The notes under the pieces were generated by a model. It saw nothing but the letters and a program-made list of their open reading frames with translations. It did no database searches and was not told where the DNA came from. Positions 6,791 to 13,766 of a DNA stretch of 13,766 nt are shown piece by piece (position 1 is the stretch's first letter; the number at the start of each line of letters is the position of its first letter). The stretch covers positions 1 to 13,766 of the forward strand of contig JAGCCO010000114.1 in the NCBI GenBank assembly GCA_017651645.1, in the 5' to 3' direction. This stretch comes from Bacteroidales bacterium. GTDB lineage: Bacteria; Bacteroidota; Bacteroidia; Bacteroidales; F082. The position numbers and the translations under genes are program-made.

Positions 6791-6880
6791 CTATGGCTTA
6801 TGGCCTATGGCAGCTTCATGGAAAAATTGAAATCCATACCTTTAGTTAAAGCTGCCATAGTCATAGGCCATCAGCCATAG
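6791..6880 (+). repeat. Intergenic hairpin element with 7-bp tandem-repeat arms (copy 1)
   Basis: It starts right after the TolC stop. The left arm (6791-6816) is three heptamers, CTATGGC, TTATGGC and CTATGGC, followed by AGCTT. The right arm (6849-6880) is its reverse complement with one extra 6-base unit and a single mismatch. The loop (6817-6848) can form a small inner pairing, ATGGA with TCCAT. The right arm is identical over 32 bases to that of the second copy at 9326-9357. It is not followed by a T-run, so it is unlikely to be a terminator. It may be a mobile-like intergenic repeat or an mRNA structure that sets the relative expression of the operon genes. Confidence 0.75.
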
Positions 6881-6887
6881 CTCAAAC

Positions 6888-6925
6888 AACAATTCAACAG
6901 TTAAACAACTCAACAAACAACAAAT
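6888..6925 (+). promoter_or_regulatory. Conserved A/C-rich translation leader before permease 1
   Basis: An unstructured leader almost free of G. It contains AACAGTTAAACAA (6896-6908), ending 17 bases before the GTG start. The same 13-mer lies 17 and 15 bases before the next two permease starts. Such A/C-rich leaders probably replace a Shine-Dalgarno sequence in this lineage. Confidence 0.5.
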
Positions 6926-9262
6926 GTGAAAACCTACCTGAAATTCCTATCCCGAAACAAGCTCTACACCGCCATTGAGTTCATTGGCTTGAGCGTGGCC
7001 TTGGCTTTCGTCATCATCAGTTTCTGTTATGTGGTGCAGCAATACGCCGTGACGCGCGAGAATCCCGACCGTGAGCGGATTTATGCCATCGGACTTGAAG
7101 GCATGTCCAATTCCTATGGCATGAAGGAAGTCATTGACGGCAAGCTGCCCGAAGTGGAGGCCGTGTCGCATTTTCATGTGCACGAAAAGCAGAGAATCTT
7201 TGTCGGTGAGCAATTGTTTAACGGCAACTTGCTCAATTGCGACCGTGAGTTCTTCGACATCTTTCCAGCCACATTTAAAGAAGGTAATGCCGACCTGATG
7301 ACGGAATCCAAAGTGGGTTTCATCTCTGAACGGTTGGCTAACCAGATAGAAGGTGAAGTCATTGGAAGGCAGATAAAAGCGGGTGGCGATACGCTGACCA
7401 TCATGGGCGTCGTTAACGACATTGAGAGCTCGCTGCTGCCCGATTGGGATGTCATTGGAAACATCGCAGTCAGTCGACGTGATGCTCAAAATAGGCAGAA
7501 TGCCCATAATTGGTTCTCTGCGTTACCCACTTTCATTAAGGTACGACCCGACACCGATCGTGAACTGTTTGGGGAGAAGTTTAATGCACTATGTGCCAAA
7601 GCTTACGAGGGCAAGAGGGCAATTAAGGAGACGCAAATGATTCGTTTGGACGAAATCTATTTCAATGAAGTGGATGTCCATTTGCATCGGGGTGACAAAT
7701 CCATGCTGCGCACAATGATTATCGTTGGGCTGGTGCTATTGATTTCCGCACTCATCAATTATATCAACCTGAACGTGGCCCTTACAGGAAAACGAGCTAA
7801 GGAGATGGCTTCAAGGCGGTTACTTGGAGCGCAGAAGTCCGATATTGTCTGGAAATTCCTCTGTGAGGCATTCGTTTTTACGCTATGTTGCTTTGCAGTG
7901 GGTTTGGCCATCGCCCATGCCATTACGCCAAGCATCAATCGACTGTTGGCATCGGATGTCCCTGTCGAGGTGCCATTCAAAGTGCGTTATCTTGCGGCAT
8001 ATCTTCTGATGGTCGTTGTGGTGTCGCTGTTGGCTGGATTCCTGCCAGCTGCCATCATCTCCAAAACCCGTCCCATTGATGTGGTGAAAGGCACTTTCCA
8101 GCTTCGCAGCAAAAAGACACTTTCGAGGATTTTCATCGTGGTACAGAATGTCATTGTGGTCGTTCTTATCGCCCTTGTGCTGACGATGGAGCTTCAGATG
8201 CGCCACATGGTGGAACGCCCGATGGGTTTGAATTTGAAGAACCTCTATTTTATACGAAGCGACATGGACCGTAACGACCTGAAAGGAGCGTTTGTTGACG
8301 AGCTTCGTGCCTTGCCCTGCGTTAAGGAAATCGCTTCGGTTAGTGGGATTCCTGGCCTTGGTAACCTGAGGATTGGCTTGAAGAAAAAAGACAAAGAAGA
8401 GCAGACTATGGTCAATATGCTGATATGCGACAGCATCGCGTCCCGAATACTCGGGCTTGAGATCGTGGAAAAATTCAAAGAGCCTGAAAGCACGGGCTTT
8501 GGTGGCAGTTGCTATATGACACAAACGGCTTTTGCGGCATTGACTGGGATGCCCTACGGCAAATATGACTTTGATACGCTACGTGCGTGGACGGCCGAAA
8601 ACATTGGTTTTGACGTCTGCGGTGTATTAAAGGACTTCAATATGTTGGATGCGCTTCATGCCACCGACGAGGACCTGACCATCGTTTTTGCGGGTGGCGC
8701 TTTCGATGTACACAGCCAGATGTTGCTTGAAATCACGGGCGACCATAAGGAAGCCAAACGCGCCATCGATGCCTTGCTGAAGAAGTATCTGGAGCAGGCT
8801 TTTGGTGTTTGTCTTGAGCCGACAAGCAACGACTTTGTGGAGACCCTGATTGCCAAACAATACGACAAGACCCAGCGACAGATGCGGCTCATCGAGATTA
8901 TCTTGGGCGTGTCGGTGCTATTGGCCTTGCTCGGCTTGGTGGCCATGAGCACGCACTTCGCTTCTGAGCGCGAGAAGACTATCGCCATCCGCAAGGTGTT
9001 TGGCGGGACTATGGAGAGCGAGATACGTCGTAACTTGAAGGAATACATCATAATGATACTGATTGCTAACACGATAGCCATTCCCTTGGCGGTGTGGCTG
9101 TGTAAGCGTTATTTGGAGGACTTCGCCTATCGGATTGACCTGCACCCATGGATTTTCGTGGTGACGGTGGTGCTGTCGTTTGCGATTGCCATTGGCTCGG
9201 TGCTGTGGCAGATTGTGTCGGTGGCGAAGGTGAATCCGGTGACGGCGCTGAAGAAGGAGTAA
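6926..9262 (+). CDS. FtsX/MacB-type ABC transporter permease (paralogue 1)
   Basis: The 778-residue inner-membrane protein has two MacB-PCD plus FtsX units fused in series. TM1 is near residues 16-38, a periplasmic domain runs to about 259, and TM2-TM4 lie near 263-285, 310-333 and 355-378. A second unit has TM5 near 402-424, a periplasmic domain to about 655, and TM6-TM8 near 656-678, 706-728 and 742-765. Cytoplasmic loops RAKEMASRRLLGAQ after TM2 and REKTIAIRKVFGG after TM6 are the FtsX-type elements expected to touch the ATPase. No ATPase domain is fused. It probably acts by the MacB-like mechanotransmission mechanism with the TolC protein encoded upstream. The start is GTG; ATG at 6924 is directly followed by TGA in its own frame. 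The paralogue at 9402 has ATG in the same context, which confirms this start. Confidence 0.92.
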   Translation: MKTYLKFLSRNKLYTAIEFIGLSVALAFVIISFCYVVQQYAVTRENPDRERIYAIGLEGMSNSYGMKEVIDGKLPEVEAVSHFHVHEKQRIFVGEQLFNGNLLNCDREFFDIFPATFKEGNADLMTESKVGFISERLANQIEGEVIGRQIKAGGDTLTIMGVVNDIESSLLPDWDVIGNIAVSRRDAQNRQNAHNWFSALPTFIKVRPDTDRELFGEKFNALCAKAYEGKRAIKETQMIRLDEIYFNEVDVHLHRGDKSMLRTMIIVGLVLLISALINYINLNVALTGKRAKEMASRRLLGAQKSDIVWKFLCEAFVFTLCCFAVGLAIAHAITPSINRLLASDVPVEVPFKVRYLAAYLLMVVVVSLLAGFLPAAIISKTRPIDVVKGTFQLRSKKTLSRIFIVVQNVIVVVLIALVLTMELQMRHMVERPMGLNLKNLYFIRSDMDRNDLKGAFVDELRALPCVKEIASVSGIPGLGNLRIGLKKKDKEEQTMVNMLICDSIASRILGLEIVEKFKEPESTGFGGSCYMTQTAFAALTGMPYGKYDFDTLRAWTAENIGFDVCGVLKDFNMLDALHATDEDLTIVFAGGAFDVHSQMLLEITGDHKEAKRAIDALLKKYLEQAFGVCLEPTSNDFVETLIAKQYDKTQRQMRLIEIILGVSVLLALLGLVAMSTHFASEREKTIAIRKVFGGTMESEIRRNLKEYIIMILIANTIAIPLAVWLCKRYLEDFAYRIDLHPWIFVVTVVLSFAIAIGSVLWQIVSVAKVNPVTALKKE

Positions 9263-9264
9263 CA

Positions 9265-9357
9265 ATGGCCTATGGCTAATGACTATGGCCGCTTCAATCA
9301 AGGTTAGGAGTTCCTCTTTCTGATGAAGCTGCCATAGTCATAGGCCATCAGCCATAG
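9265..9357 (+). repeat. Intergenic hairpin element with 7-bp tandem-repeat arms (copy 2)
   Basis: This is the second copy of the element seen after the TolC gene, just past the stop of permease 1. The left arm (about 9265-9296) contains ATGGC, CTATGGC, TAATGAC, TATGGC and CGCTTCA. The right arm (9324-9357) contains the same 32 bases as copy 1 and pairs with the left arm apart from a 4-base insertion and one or two mismatches. The loop sequence is unrelated to that of copy 1. The arms are thus conserved while the loops are not. Confidence 0.75.
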
Positions 9358-9363
9358 TCAACA

Positions 9364-9401
9364 AACAATTCAACAGTTAAACAACTCAACAATCAACAAA
9401 T
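9364..9401 (+). promoter_or_regulatory. Conserved A/C-rich translation leader before permease 2
   Basis: This is nearly identical to the leader of permease 1, including AACAGTTAAACAA at 9372-9384, 17 bases before the ATG. It forms part of the duplicated unit. Confidence 0.5.
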
Positions 9402-11735
9402 ATGAAAACCTACCTGAAATTCTTATCCAGAAACAAGCTCTACACCGCTATTGAGTTCGTGGGGCTGAGTGTTGCCTTGGCTTTCGTCATCATCAGTTTC
9501 TGCTATGTGGTGCAGCAATACGCCGTGACGCGCGAGAATCCAGACCGCGAGCGGATTTATGCCGTGGGTAGCAAAGATATGATTAACTGCTACGGCATGA
9601 AAGAGGTCTTCGACGGAAAGCTGCCCGAGTTGGAAGCGGTGTCGCATTTTCAGTTCGTGCAAGACCAATTGATTCACGTCGGTGAACAAAACTTTGTAGG
9701 TACGTTGCTTGTCTGCGATGTGGAATTCTTCGATATGTTCTCCGTGACGCTCAAAGAAGGCGATTCCAGGATGCTTTCGGAACGCAATGCGGCCTTCATC
9801 TCCGAAAAGCTGGCCAAGAAACTCAATGAAGCGTCGGCCGAACAACCGTTGATTATTCAAGACGACACGTTGCATATCGTAGGTGTCATCGCCGACAAAG
9901 GTAGCTCTTTGCTCCCTGATTTCGATGTGATGATGAACTATGAACATGCGCAGTCGTATGCCATCCAGAGTTATCGAGACAACGCTTTCAATCATTGGGC
10001 TAACATCGGCACTTTCATCAAGGTGCGCTCCGATGTGGACCGAGAGGAGTTGTGCGAGAAACTGCAGGCACTCTGTGATGTGCAGTTTTCCAATAGTCCA
10101 ACGATGGAAGAGCTTTCGATGGTCCGCTTTGACGAACTATTCTTTGCTCTGGCATACACGGGCTTGCAGAAAGGCGATCGATCGATGCTTCGCACGATGA
10201 TTGTCATTGGGCTGTTGCTGCTCGTTTCGGCCTTGCTGAACTACATCAACCTGAATGTCGCCTTGGTCGGGAAACGTGCCAAGGAAATGGCTTCGAGGCG
10301 ACTGGTTGGGGCACAGAAGTCGGACATCGTTTTGAAATTTCTTGGCGAGGCGTTTGCCTTTACTTTGTTCAGTTTCGTCGTGGGGCTGGCCATAGCCTAT
10401 GCTCTTACCCCGACCGTCAACCAGCTGTTGCAGCCGGATGTGGCGATTTCCATACCTTTCAGTTTGCCTTATCTCGTTGCCTATCTTTTGATTGTGATAG
10501 TGGTGTCGTTGCTGGCCGGCATCTTACCAGCGGTCATCATCGCCAAAGCCCAACCCATCGATGTGGTGCGAGGCACTTTCCGTTTCCGTAACCGTACCGT
10601 GCTCTCGAAGGTGTTCATCGTGGTGCAGAACGTTATCGCCATAATACTCATCGCTTTGGTGCTGACGATGGAGCTCCAGATGCACCACATGGAAGACCGT
10701 CCAACGGGATTGAACGTGGAGAACCTCTATTTCTTGGGTTCCGACCTTGATTACACCGATGAAAAGGAAGCCTTTGTAGAAGAATTGAGGGCATTGCCTT
10801 GCGTGAAGGAATTGGCATCGGCACAAAGCATTCCTGGCGTGATGAGTATGCGATTTGGGTTGAAAAAACTCCATGAAACCGAGCCGAAAACCTATGTTCC
10901 AATCCTTAATTGCGATACGGTGGCTTTCCGTATGTTTGGTTTTGAGATGAAGGAACGTTTTGGAGATACTGACGCACATAGTTTCTGGATTACCGAAACC
11001 ACCGCCGCAGGCATGACGGGCTTGCCGTATGGAGATAACAACTTTGACACTATAATGATGTGGCAAAAGCATACTATAGGTAATACAGTATGCGGAGTGA
11101 TTGCCGACTTCAAGATGCAGGACGCCTTGCATGTGACTGATGAAGACTATGTACTTGTATATGGCAATGGCGGTTGGAATCCCGATTCCCATCTGCTGAT
11201 TGAGGTTGCTGGCGACCATCGTGAAGCCAAGCACGCCATCGATGCGGTCTACAAGAAACACTGCGAAAAGGTATTTGGCATCTACATGGAACCCGAGTTC
11301 GATGATTTTGTTGACAATGTGATTGCCAAGCAATATGACAAGCATAGGCGTCAGATGCGCCTCATCGAGCTGATTATGGCGGTTTCGGTCATCCTGTCGC
11401 TGCTCGGCCTCGTGGCCATGAGCACGCACTTTGCCTCGGAGCGTGAGAAGACCATTGCCATCCGCAAGGTGTTTGGCGGCACGATGGAGAGCGAGATACG
11501 CCGCAACTTGAAGGAATACATCATAATGATACTGATTGCCAATGCGATTGCCATACCCGTGGCGGTGTGGCTCTGCAGGCGTTATCTAGAGGACTTCGCC
11601 TATCGGATCGACCTGCACCCGTGGATTTTCGTGGTGACAGTAGTGCTGTCGTTTGTCATCGCCATCGGCTCGGTGCTGTGGCAGATTGTCTCGGTGGCGA
11701 AGGTGAATCCGGTGACGGCACTTAAAAAGGAGTAG
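9402..11735 (+). CDS. FtsX/MacB-type ABC transporter permease (paralogue 2)
   Basis: The 777-residue paralogue of the preceding gene has the same architecture: two MacB-PCD/FtsX units, eight membrane segments, two large periplasmic domains and no ATPase domain. The first 54 residues differ at two positions (I20V, I55V) and the last 125 or so at only a handful, while both periplasmic domains are strongly diverged. In the shared C-terminal part many codons differ synonymously, so the duplication is not very recent and the protein ends are under purifying selection. The two products may form a heterodimeric permease, or parallel permeases with different partners. The gene lies 139 bases after permease 1, separated by a hairpin element and leader, and is presumably transcribed from the sigma-54 promoter. 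The substrate cannot be inferred. Confidence 0.92.
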   Translation: MKTYLKFLSRNKLYTAIEFVGLSVALAFVIISFCYVVQQYAVTRENPDRERIYAVGSKDMINCYGMKEVFDGKLPELEAVSHFQFVQDQLIHVGEQNFVGTLLVCDVEFFDMFSVTLKEGDSRMLSERNAAFISEKLAKKLNEASAEQPLIIQDDTLHIVGVIADKGSSLLPDFDVMMNYEHAQSYAIQSYRDNAFNHWANIGTFIKVRSDVDREELCEKLQALCDVQFSNSPTMEELSMVRFDELFFALAYTGLQKGDRSMLRTMIVIGLLLLVSALLNYINLNVALVGKRAKEMASRRLVGAQKSDIVLKFLGEAFAFTLFSFVVGLAIAYALTPTVNQLLQPDVAISIPFSLPYLVAYLLIVIVVSLLAGILPAVIIAKAQPIDVVRGTFRFRNRTVLSKVFIVVQNVIAIILIALVLTMELQMHHMEDRPTGLNVENLYFLGSDLDYTDEKEAFVEELRALPCVKELASAQSIPGVMSMRFGLKKLHETEPKTYVPILNCDTVAFRMFGFEMKERFGDTDAHSFWITETTAAGMTGLPYGDNNFDTIMMWQKHTIGNTVCGVIADFKMQDALHVTDEDYVLVYGNGGWNPDSHLLIEVAGDHREAKHAIDAVYKKHCEKVFGIYMEPEFDDFVDNVIAKQYDKHRRQMRLIELIMAVSVILSLLGLVAMSTHFASEREKTIAIRKVFGGTMESEIRRNLKEYIIMILIANAIAIPVAVWLCRRYLEDFAYRIDLHPWIFVVTVVLSFVIAIGSVLWQIVSVAKVNPVTALKKE

Positions 11736-11742
11736 ATATTAT

Positions 11743-11889
11743 CACAAAACCAACAAAACTTGCAAAACAATGCGTAAGTCCAAAGAAAACAGCAAAGCGG
11801 CTCCACAACCGTGTCGCCGCCGGGAAGCAGCCGGTTGGCTTGCTTCCCACAACCCGAAAAAAGGTTTTGATGGTTTTGCAGGTTTTGTG
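11743..11889 (+). repeat. Intergenic hairpin with 9-bp tandem-repeat arms and inner stem-loop
   Basis: The left arm (11743-11768) and right arm (11864-11889) are 26 bases each and pair at 21 positions. Each arm is three near-9-mers ending in CAAAAC (on the right arm read on the other strand). The centre holds a strong GC-rich stem-loop: GGGAAGCAGCC (11822-11832), loop GGTT, GGCTTGCTTCCC (11837-11848) with one bulged base. No T-run follows the inner stem, so termination is unlikely. The sequence is unrelated to the elements in the two earlier gaps, but the layout (tandem-repeat arms, then A/C leader) is the same. Confidence 0.65.
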
Positions 11890-11893
11890 AAGA

Positions 11894-11929
11894 AACAATT
11901 AAACAGTTAAACAATAAACAAACAACAAT
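11894..11929 (+). promoter_or_regulatory. A/C-rich translation leader before permease 3
   Basis: It contains AACAGTTAAACAA at 11902-11914, 15 bases before the ATG, matching the leaders of both upstream permeases although the gene that follows is only distantly related. This suggests the leader, not the coding region, is what was copied or kept. Confidence 0.45.
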
Positions 11930-13766
11930 ATGAACAGACTAACCGACAAACTCATCAAAATCCTATCGTTGGGAATAGGTCTCGCCATTGGCATCGTGCT
12001 GATTGCCAAGGTGTGCTTCGAATTGTCGTACGACAGTTTTTACAAGGATGTGGACCGCATCTATTGGATTACCGAGAACATCATCTTCCAAGAAGGTGGC
12101 GACCCCGATGACTTCTGGGGCACTTCGGGCGGCATCGCCCCGGGCTTCAAGGCGGAAGTGCCGGGCGTGGAAGCGGCCACGCGCTATTCTACCCTGATTT
12201 CAGGAGCACAATTGTATGACGAAAGCGACAACCTCATCACGGGCTTGTGCATCGGCGCGGACACCTGCTTCTTCGACTTTTTCAATCGTGATTTCCTCGC
12301 GGGCGACCCGATGCAGGCCTTGCAGGAATACAATGGCGACATTGCCGTCAGCCGCAGTTTTGCGGAGAAGTTGGGCGGCGTGAACGAAGCCATCGGCAAG
12401 CAAATCTATAGCGATGTATGGGGACCGAACGTGAAACTGACCGTTGTGGGCGTGTTTGAGGACTTCCCGAAAAATGGTACCATTCAATGCGACATCGTGA
12501 CAACCATTGCTGCGTTTGGAGAGTGGAGCATCAACAATTGGTTGGGCAACGACCGCTATCGCGGTTTTGTCAAGTTGGCGCCAAATGTGGATCCCAACAG
12601 CCTGAAAGATGCCATCCGCAAGATGCAGGAAGCACACCAGCCTTTGGAGGAGTTGGAGCGTGATGGCTCAAAGATTTGGTACACGTTGACCCCTCTCGCC
12701 ACCATGCACCGCCATGAGAAAACAATCAAAAACTATGTGCTGATTCTGTCAGTAGTGGCTTTCCTGCTGCTTCTTGTGTCGGTACTTAACTACCTGCTGA
12801 TAGCCATCTCGGATGTGGTGCGACGCTCCAAGGAGATGGGCGTTAGGAAATGCTACGGTGCTAGTGCGGGCAACATCTATTGGATGCTCATCAGGGAAAC
12901 GGCTTTGAACCTGCTGGCTTCGTTGGCTGTGGCGGCTTTGGTGATATGGGCTTTCAATGGGGTCATCGAGTCACTGTTGGGCGTGCCGGTCGGAAGTCTT
13001 ATGGTGCCGCAGACCCGCAGGGTGCTTGTCACCATCATCGTTCTTATTTTCCTGGTCTCTGCTCTTATCCCCGCGATGATGTTCGTCCGAATTCCTGTTT
13101 CGACAGCCTTCAGCGGATACAGAGAAAACAAGCGCCGTTGGAAACTCACATTGCTGATGGTGCAAGTCGGCATCAATGTCATCTTGCTGCCTTTGGTCAT
13201 CGTGGCTGATAGGCAATACAACTCTGCGATGAACGCTGATATGGGCTACGATTACGAGCAGTTGCTGTATGTCCCGTTGAAAGGAGCGGACAAGGACAAT
13301 TTGATACTGATTACAGAGAAACTGCGGCAGTATCCCGAGGTGGAAGCCGCCGAACTGACCTATAGCATTCCTTTGGATAAGACGTCTGGTAACAATATCA
13401 TGCTGCCCGACAACCCGTCGAAGTATTTGATGGGTGTGTGCGACCAATATGTGGCAACGGAGGGCTTCTTCGATATGATGGGCTTCCGTTTGATAGAGGG
13501 CAAAGCGCCGTCGAAGCCGAAGGATGTGGCGGTGAGTCAGAGCTTCGTGAAGGAGATGAATCTTTATGCCGACTGGAGCGATGGCGCAGTGGGGAAGGAT
13601 ATCCTGATTTCGGAGCACAGCGATAACGATGACGACGTTTACACCATTTGTGGCGTATATGAGGATTACATCATCGGCTCAATGATGGGCAGGGACCGAC
13701 GGGCAAGCATCCGTTTCTGCTGGAACACGGATTGGAACTATGGTACTGAAGACTGGTCGCGGGCGA
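11930..13766 (+). CDS. FtsX-type ABC transporter permease (third, divergent), 3' end beyond window
   Basis: An open frame from ATG 11930 runs 612 codons to the window edge with no stop. The N-terminus MNRLTDKLIKILSLGIG leads straight into TM1 (about 11-30), followed by ELSYDSFY, a hallmark just after TM1 of Bacteroidetes FtsX/MacB permeases. A periplasmic domain spans about 31-268. TM2-TM4 lie near 269-292, 317-343 and 363-385, with the loop RRSKEMGVRKCYGAS after TM2. TM5 near 405-427 opens the second unit, whose periplasmic domain is cut by the window end. Full length should be near 780 residues. It shares architecture but little sequence with the two preceding permeases. It belongs to the same operon, and its own ATPase and adaptor are not visible. 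Confidence 0.9.
   Translation, partial: MNRLTDKLIKILSLGIGLAIGIVLIAKVCFELSYDSFYKDVDRIYWITENIIFQEGGDPDDFWGTSGGIAPGFKAEVPGVEAATRYSTLISGAQLYDESDNLITGLCIGADTCFFDFFNRDFLAGDPMQALQEYNGDIAVSRSFAEKLGGVNEAIGKQIYSDVWGPNVKLTVVGVFEDFPKNGTIQCDIVTTIAAFGEWSINNWLGNDRYRGFVKLAPNVDPNSLKDAIRKMQEAHQPLEELERDGSKIWYTLTPLATMHRHEKTIKNYVLILSVVAFLLLLVSVLNYLLIAISDVVRRSKEMGVRKCYGASAGNIYWMLIRETALNLLASLAVAALVIWAFNGVIESLLGVPVGSLMVPQTRRVLVTIIVLIFLVSALIPAMMFVRIPVSTAFSGYRENKRRWKLTLLMVQVGINVILLPLVIVADRQYNSAMNADMGYDYEQLLYVPLKGADKDNLILITEKLRQYPEVEAAELTYSIPLDKTSGNNIMLPDNPSKYLMGVCDQYVATEGFFDMMGFRLIEGKAPSKPKDVAVSQSFVKEMNLYADWSDGAVGKDILISEHSDNDDDVYTICGVYEDYIIGSMMGRDRRASIRFCWNTDWNYGTEDWSRA

Noticed and set aside
6791..6880. Heptamer repeats as a CRISPR-like or other array
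   Set aside because: The repeats are 7 bp and directly adjacent with no spacers, arranged as inverted arms; no cas gene is near.
10524..11429. Long open frame on the minus strand (about 300 codons) inside permease 2
   Set aside because: It is rich in His, Gln and Arg with no family motifs, and lies opposite a clear permease gene. Codon bias of the plus-strand gene explains it.
11822..11848. GC-rich stem-loop as an operon terminator
   Set aside because: No T-run follows, and a permease gene with the shared leader begins 81 bases later, so full termination here is unlikely.

Overview
The window looks like a chromosomal segment of a Bacteroidales bacterium. Four things point there: a secreted protein ending in a type IX secretion (Por) sorting domain, -7 boxes of the Bacteroidetes TAnnTTTG type, A/C-rich leaders without strong Shine-Dalgarno sequences, and a TolC plus multi-permease FtsX/MacB export locus of the kind common in this phylum. 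The genus cannot be fixed from sequence alone. I see no tRNA, rRNA, CRISPR array, insertion sequence or prophage gene, and no gene-free stretch longer than about 300 bases.

Left part (1-5191): the tail of an ATP-binding protein (2-106), a class I SAM-dependent methyltransferase (119-949), a GC-rich palindrome that may act as terminator and resembles a dispersed repeat (963-995), a promoter (1037-1044), a large secreted multidomain protein with a T9SS C-terminal domain (1070-3559), a dicarboxylate/amino acid:cation symporter whose start overlaps it (3552-4835), a bidirectional terminator (4842-4865), and a small convergent predicted lipoprotein gene on the minus strand (4889-5191).

Middle control region (5192-5434): a promoter for the lipoprotein gene points left. 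Pointing right is a near-consensus sigma-54 (RpoN) promoter at 5387-5404. About 90-110 bases upstream of its predicted start lie two perfect palindromes, TGTAAAG-N3-CTTTACA, exactly 21 bp apart. This is the layout expected for an NtrC-type activator. It also shows that the TolC reading frame must start at 5426 or 5435, not at the TTG inside the promoter.

Right part (5435-13766): an export operon with a TolC-type outer-membrane factor, two paralogous FtsX/MacB-type permeases in tandem (6926-9262 and 9402-11735), and a third, divergent FtsX-type permease that runs off the window (11930-13766). No ATPase or periplasmic adaptor is visible; they may lie downstream. Each of the three gaps between these genes carries a long imperfect hairpin whose arms are short tandem repeats (7-mers in gaps 1 and 2, 9-mers in gap 3), followed by a conserved A/C-rich leader just before the start codon. 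The sigma-54 control unit and these repeated intergenic hairpin-leader modules are the most interesting parts of the window.
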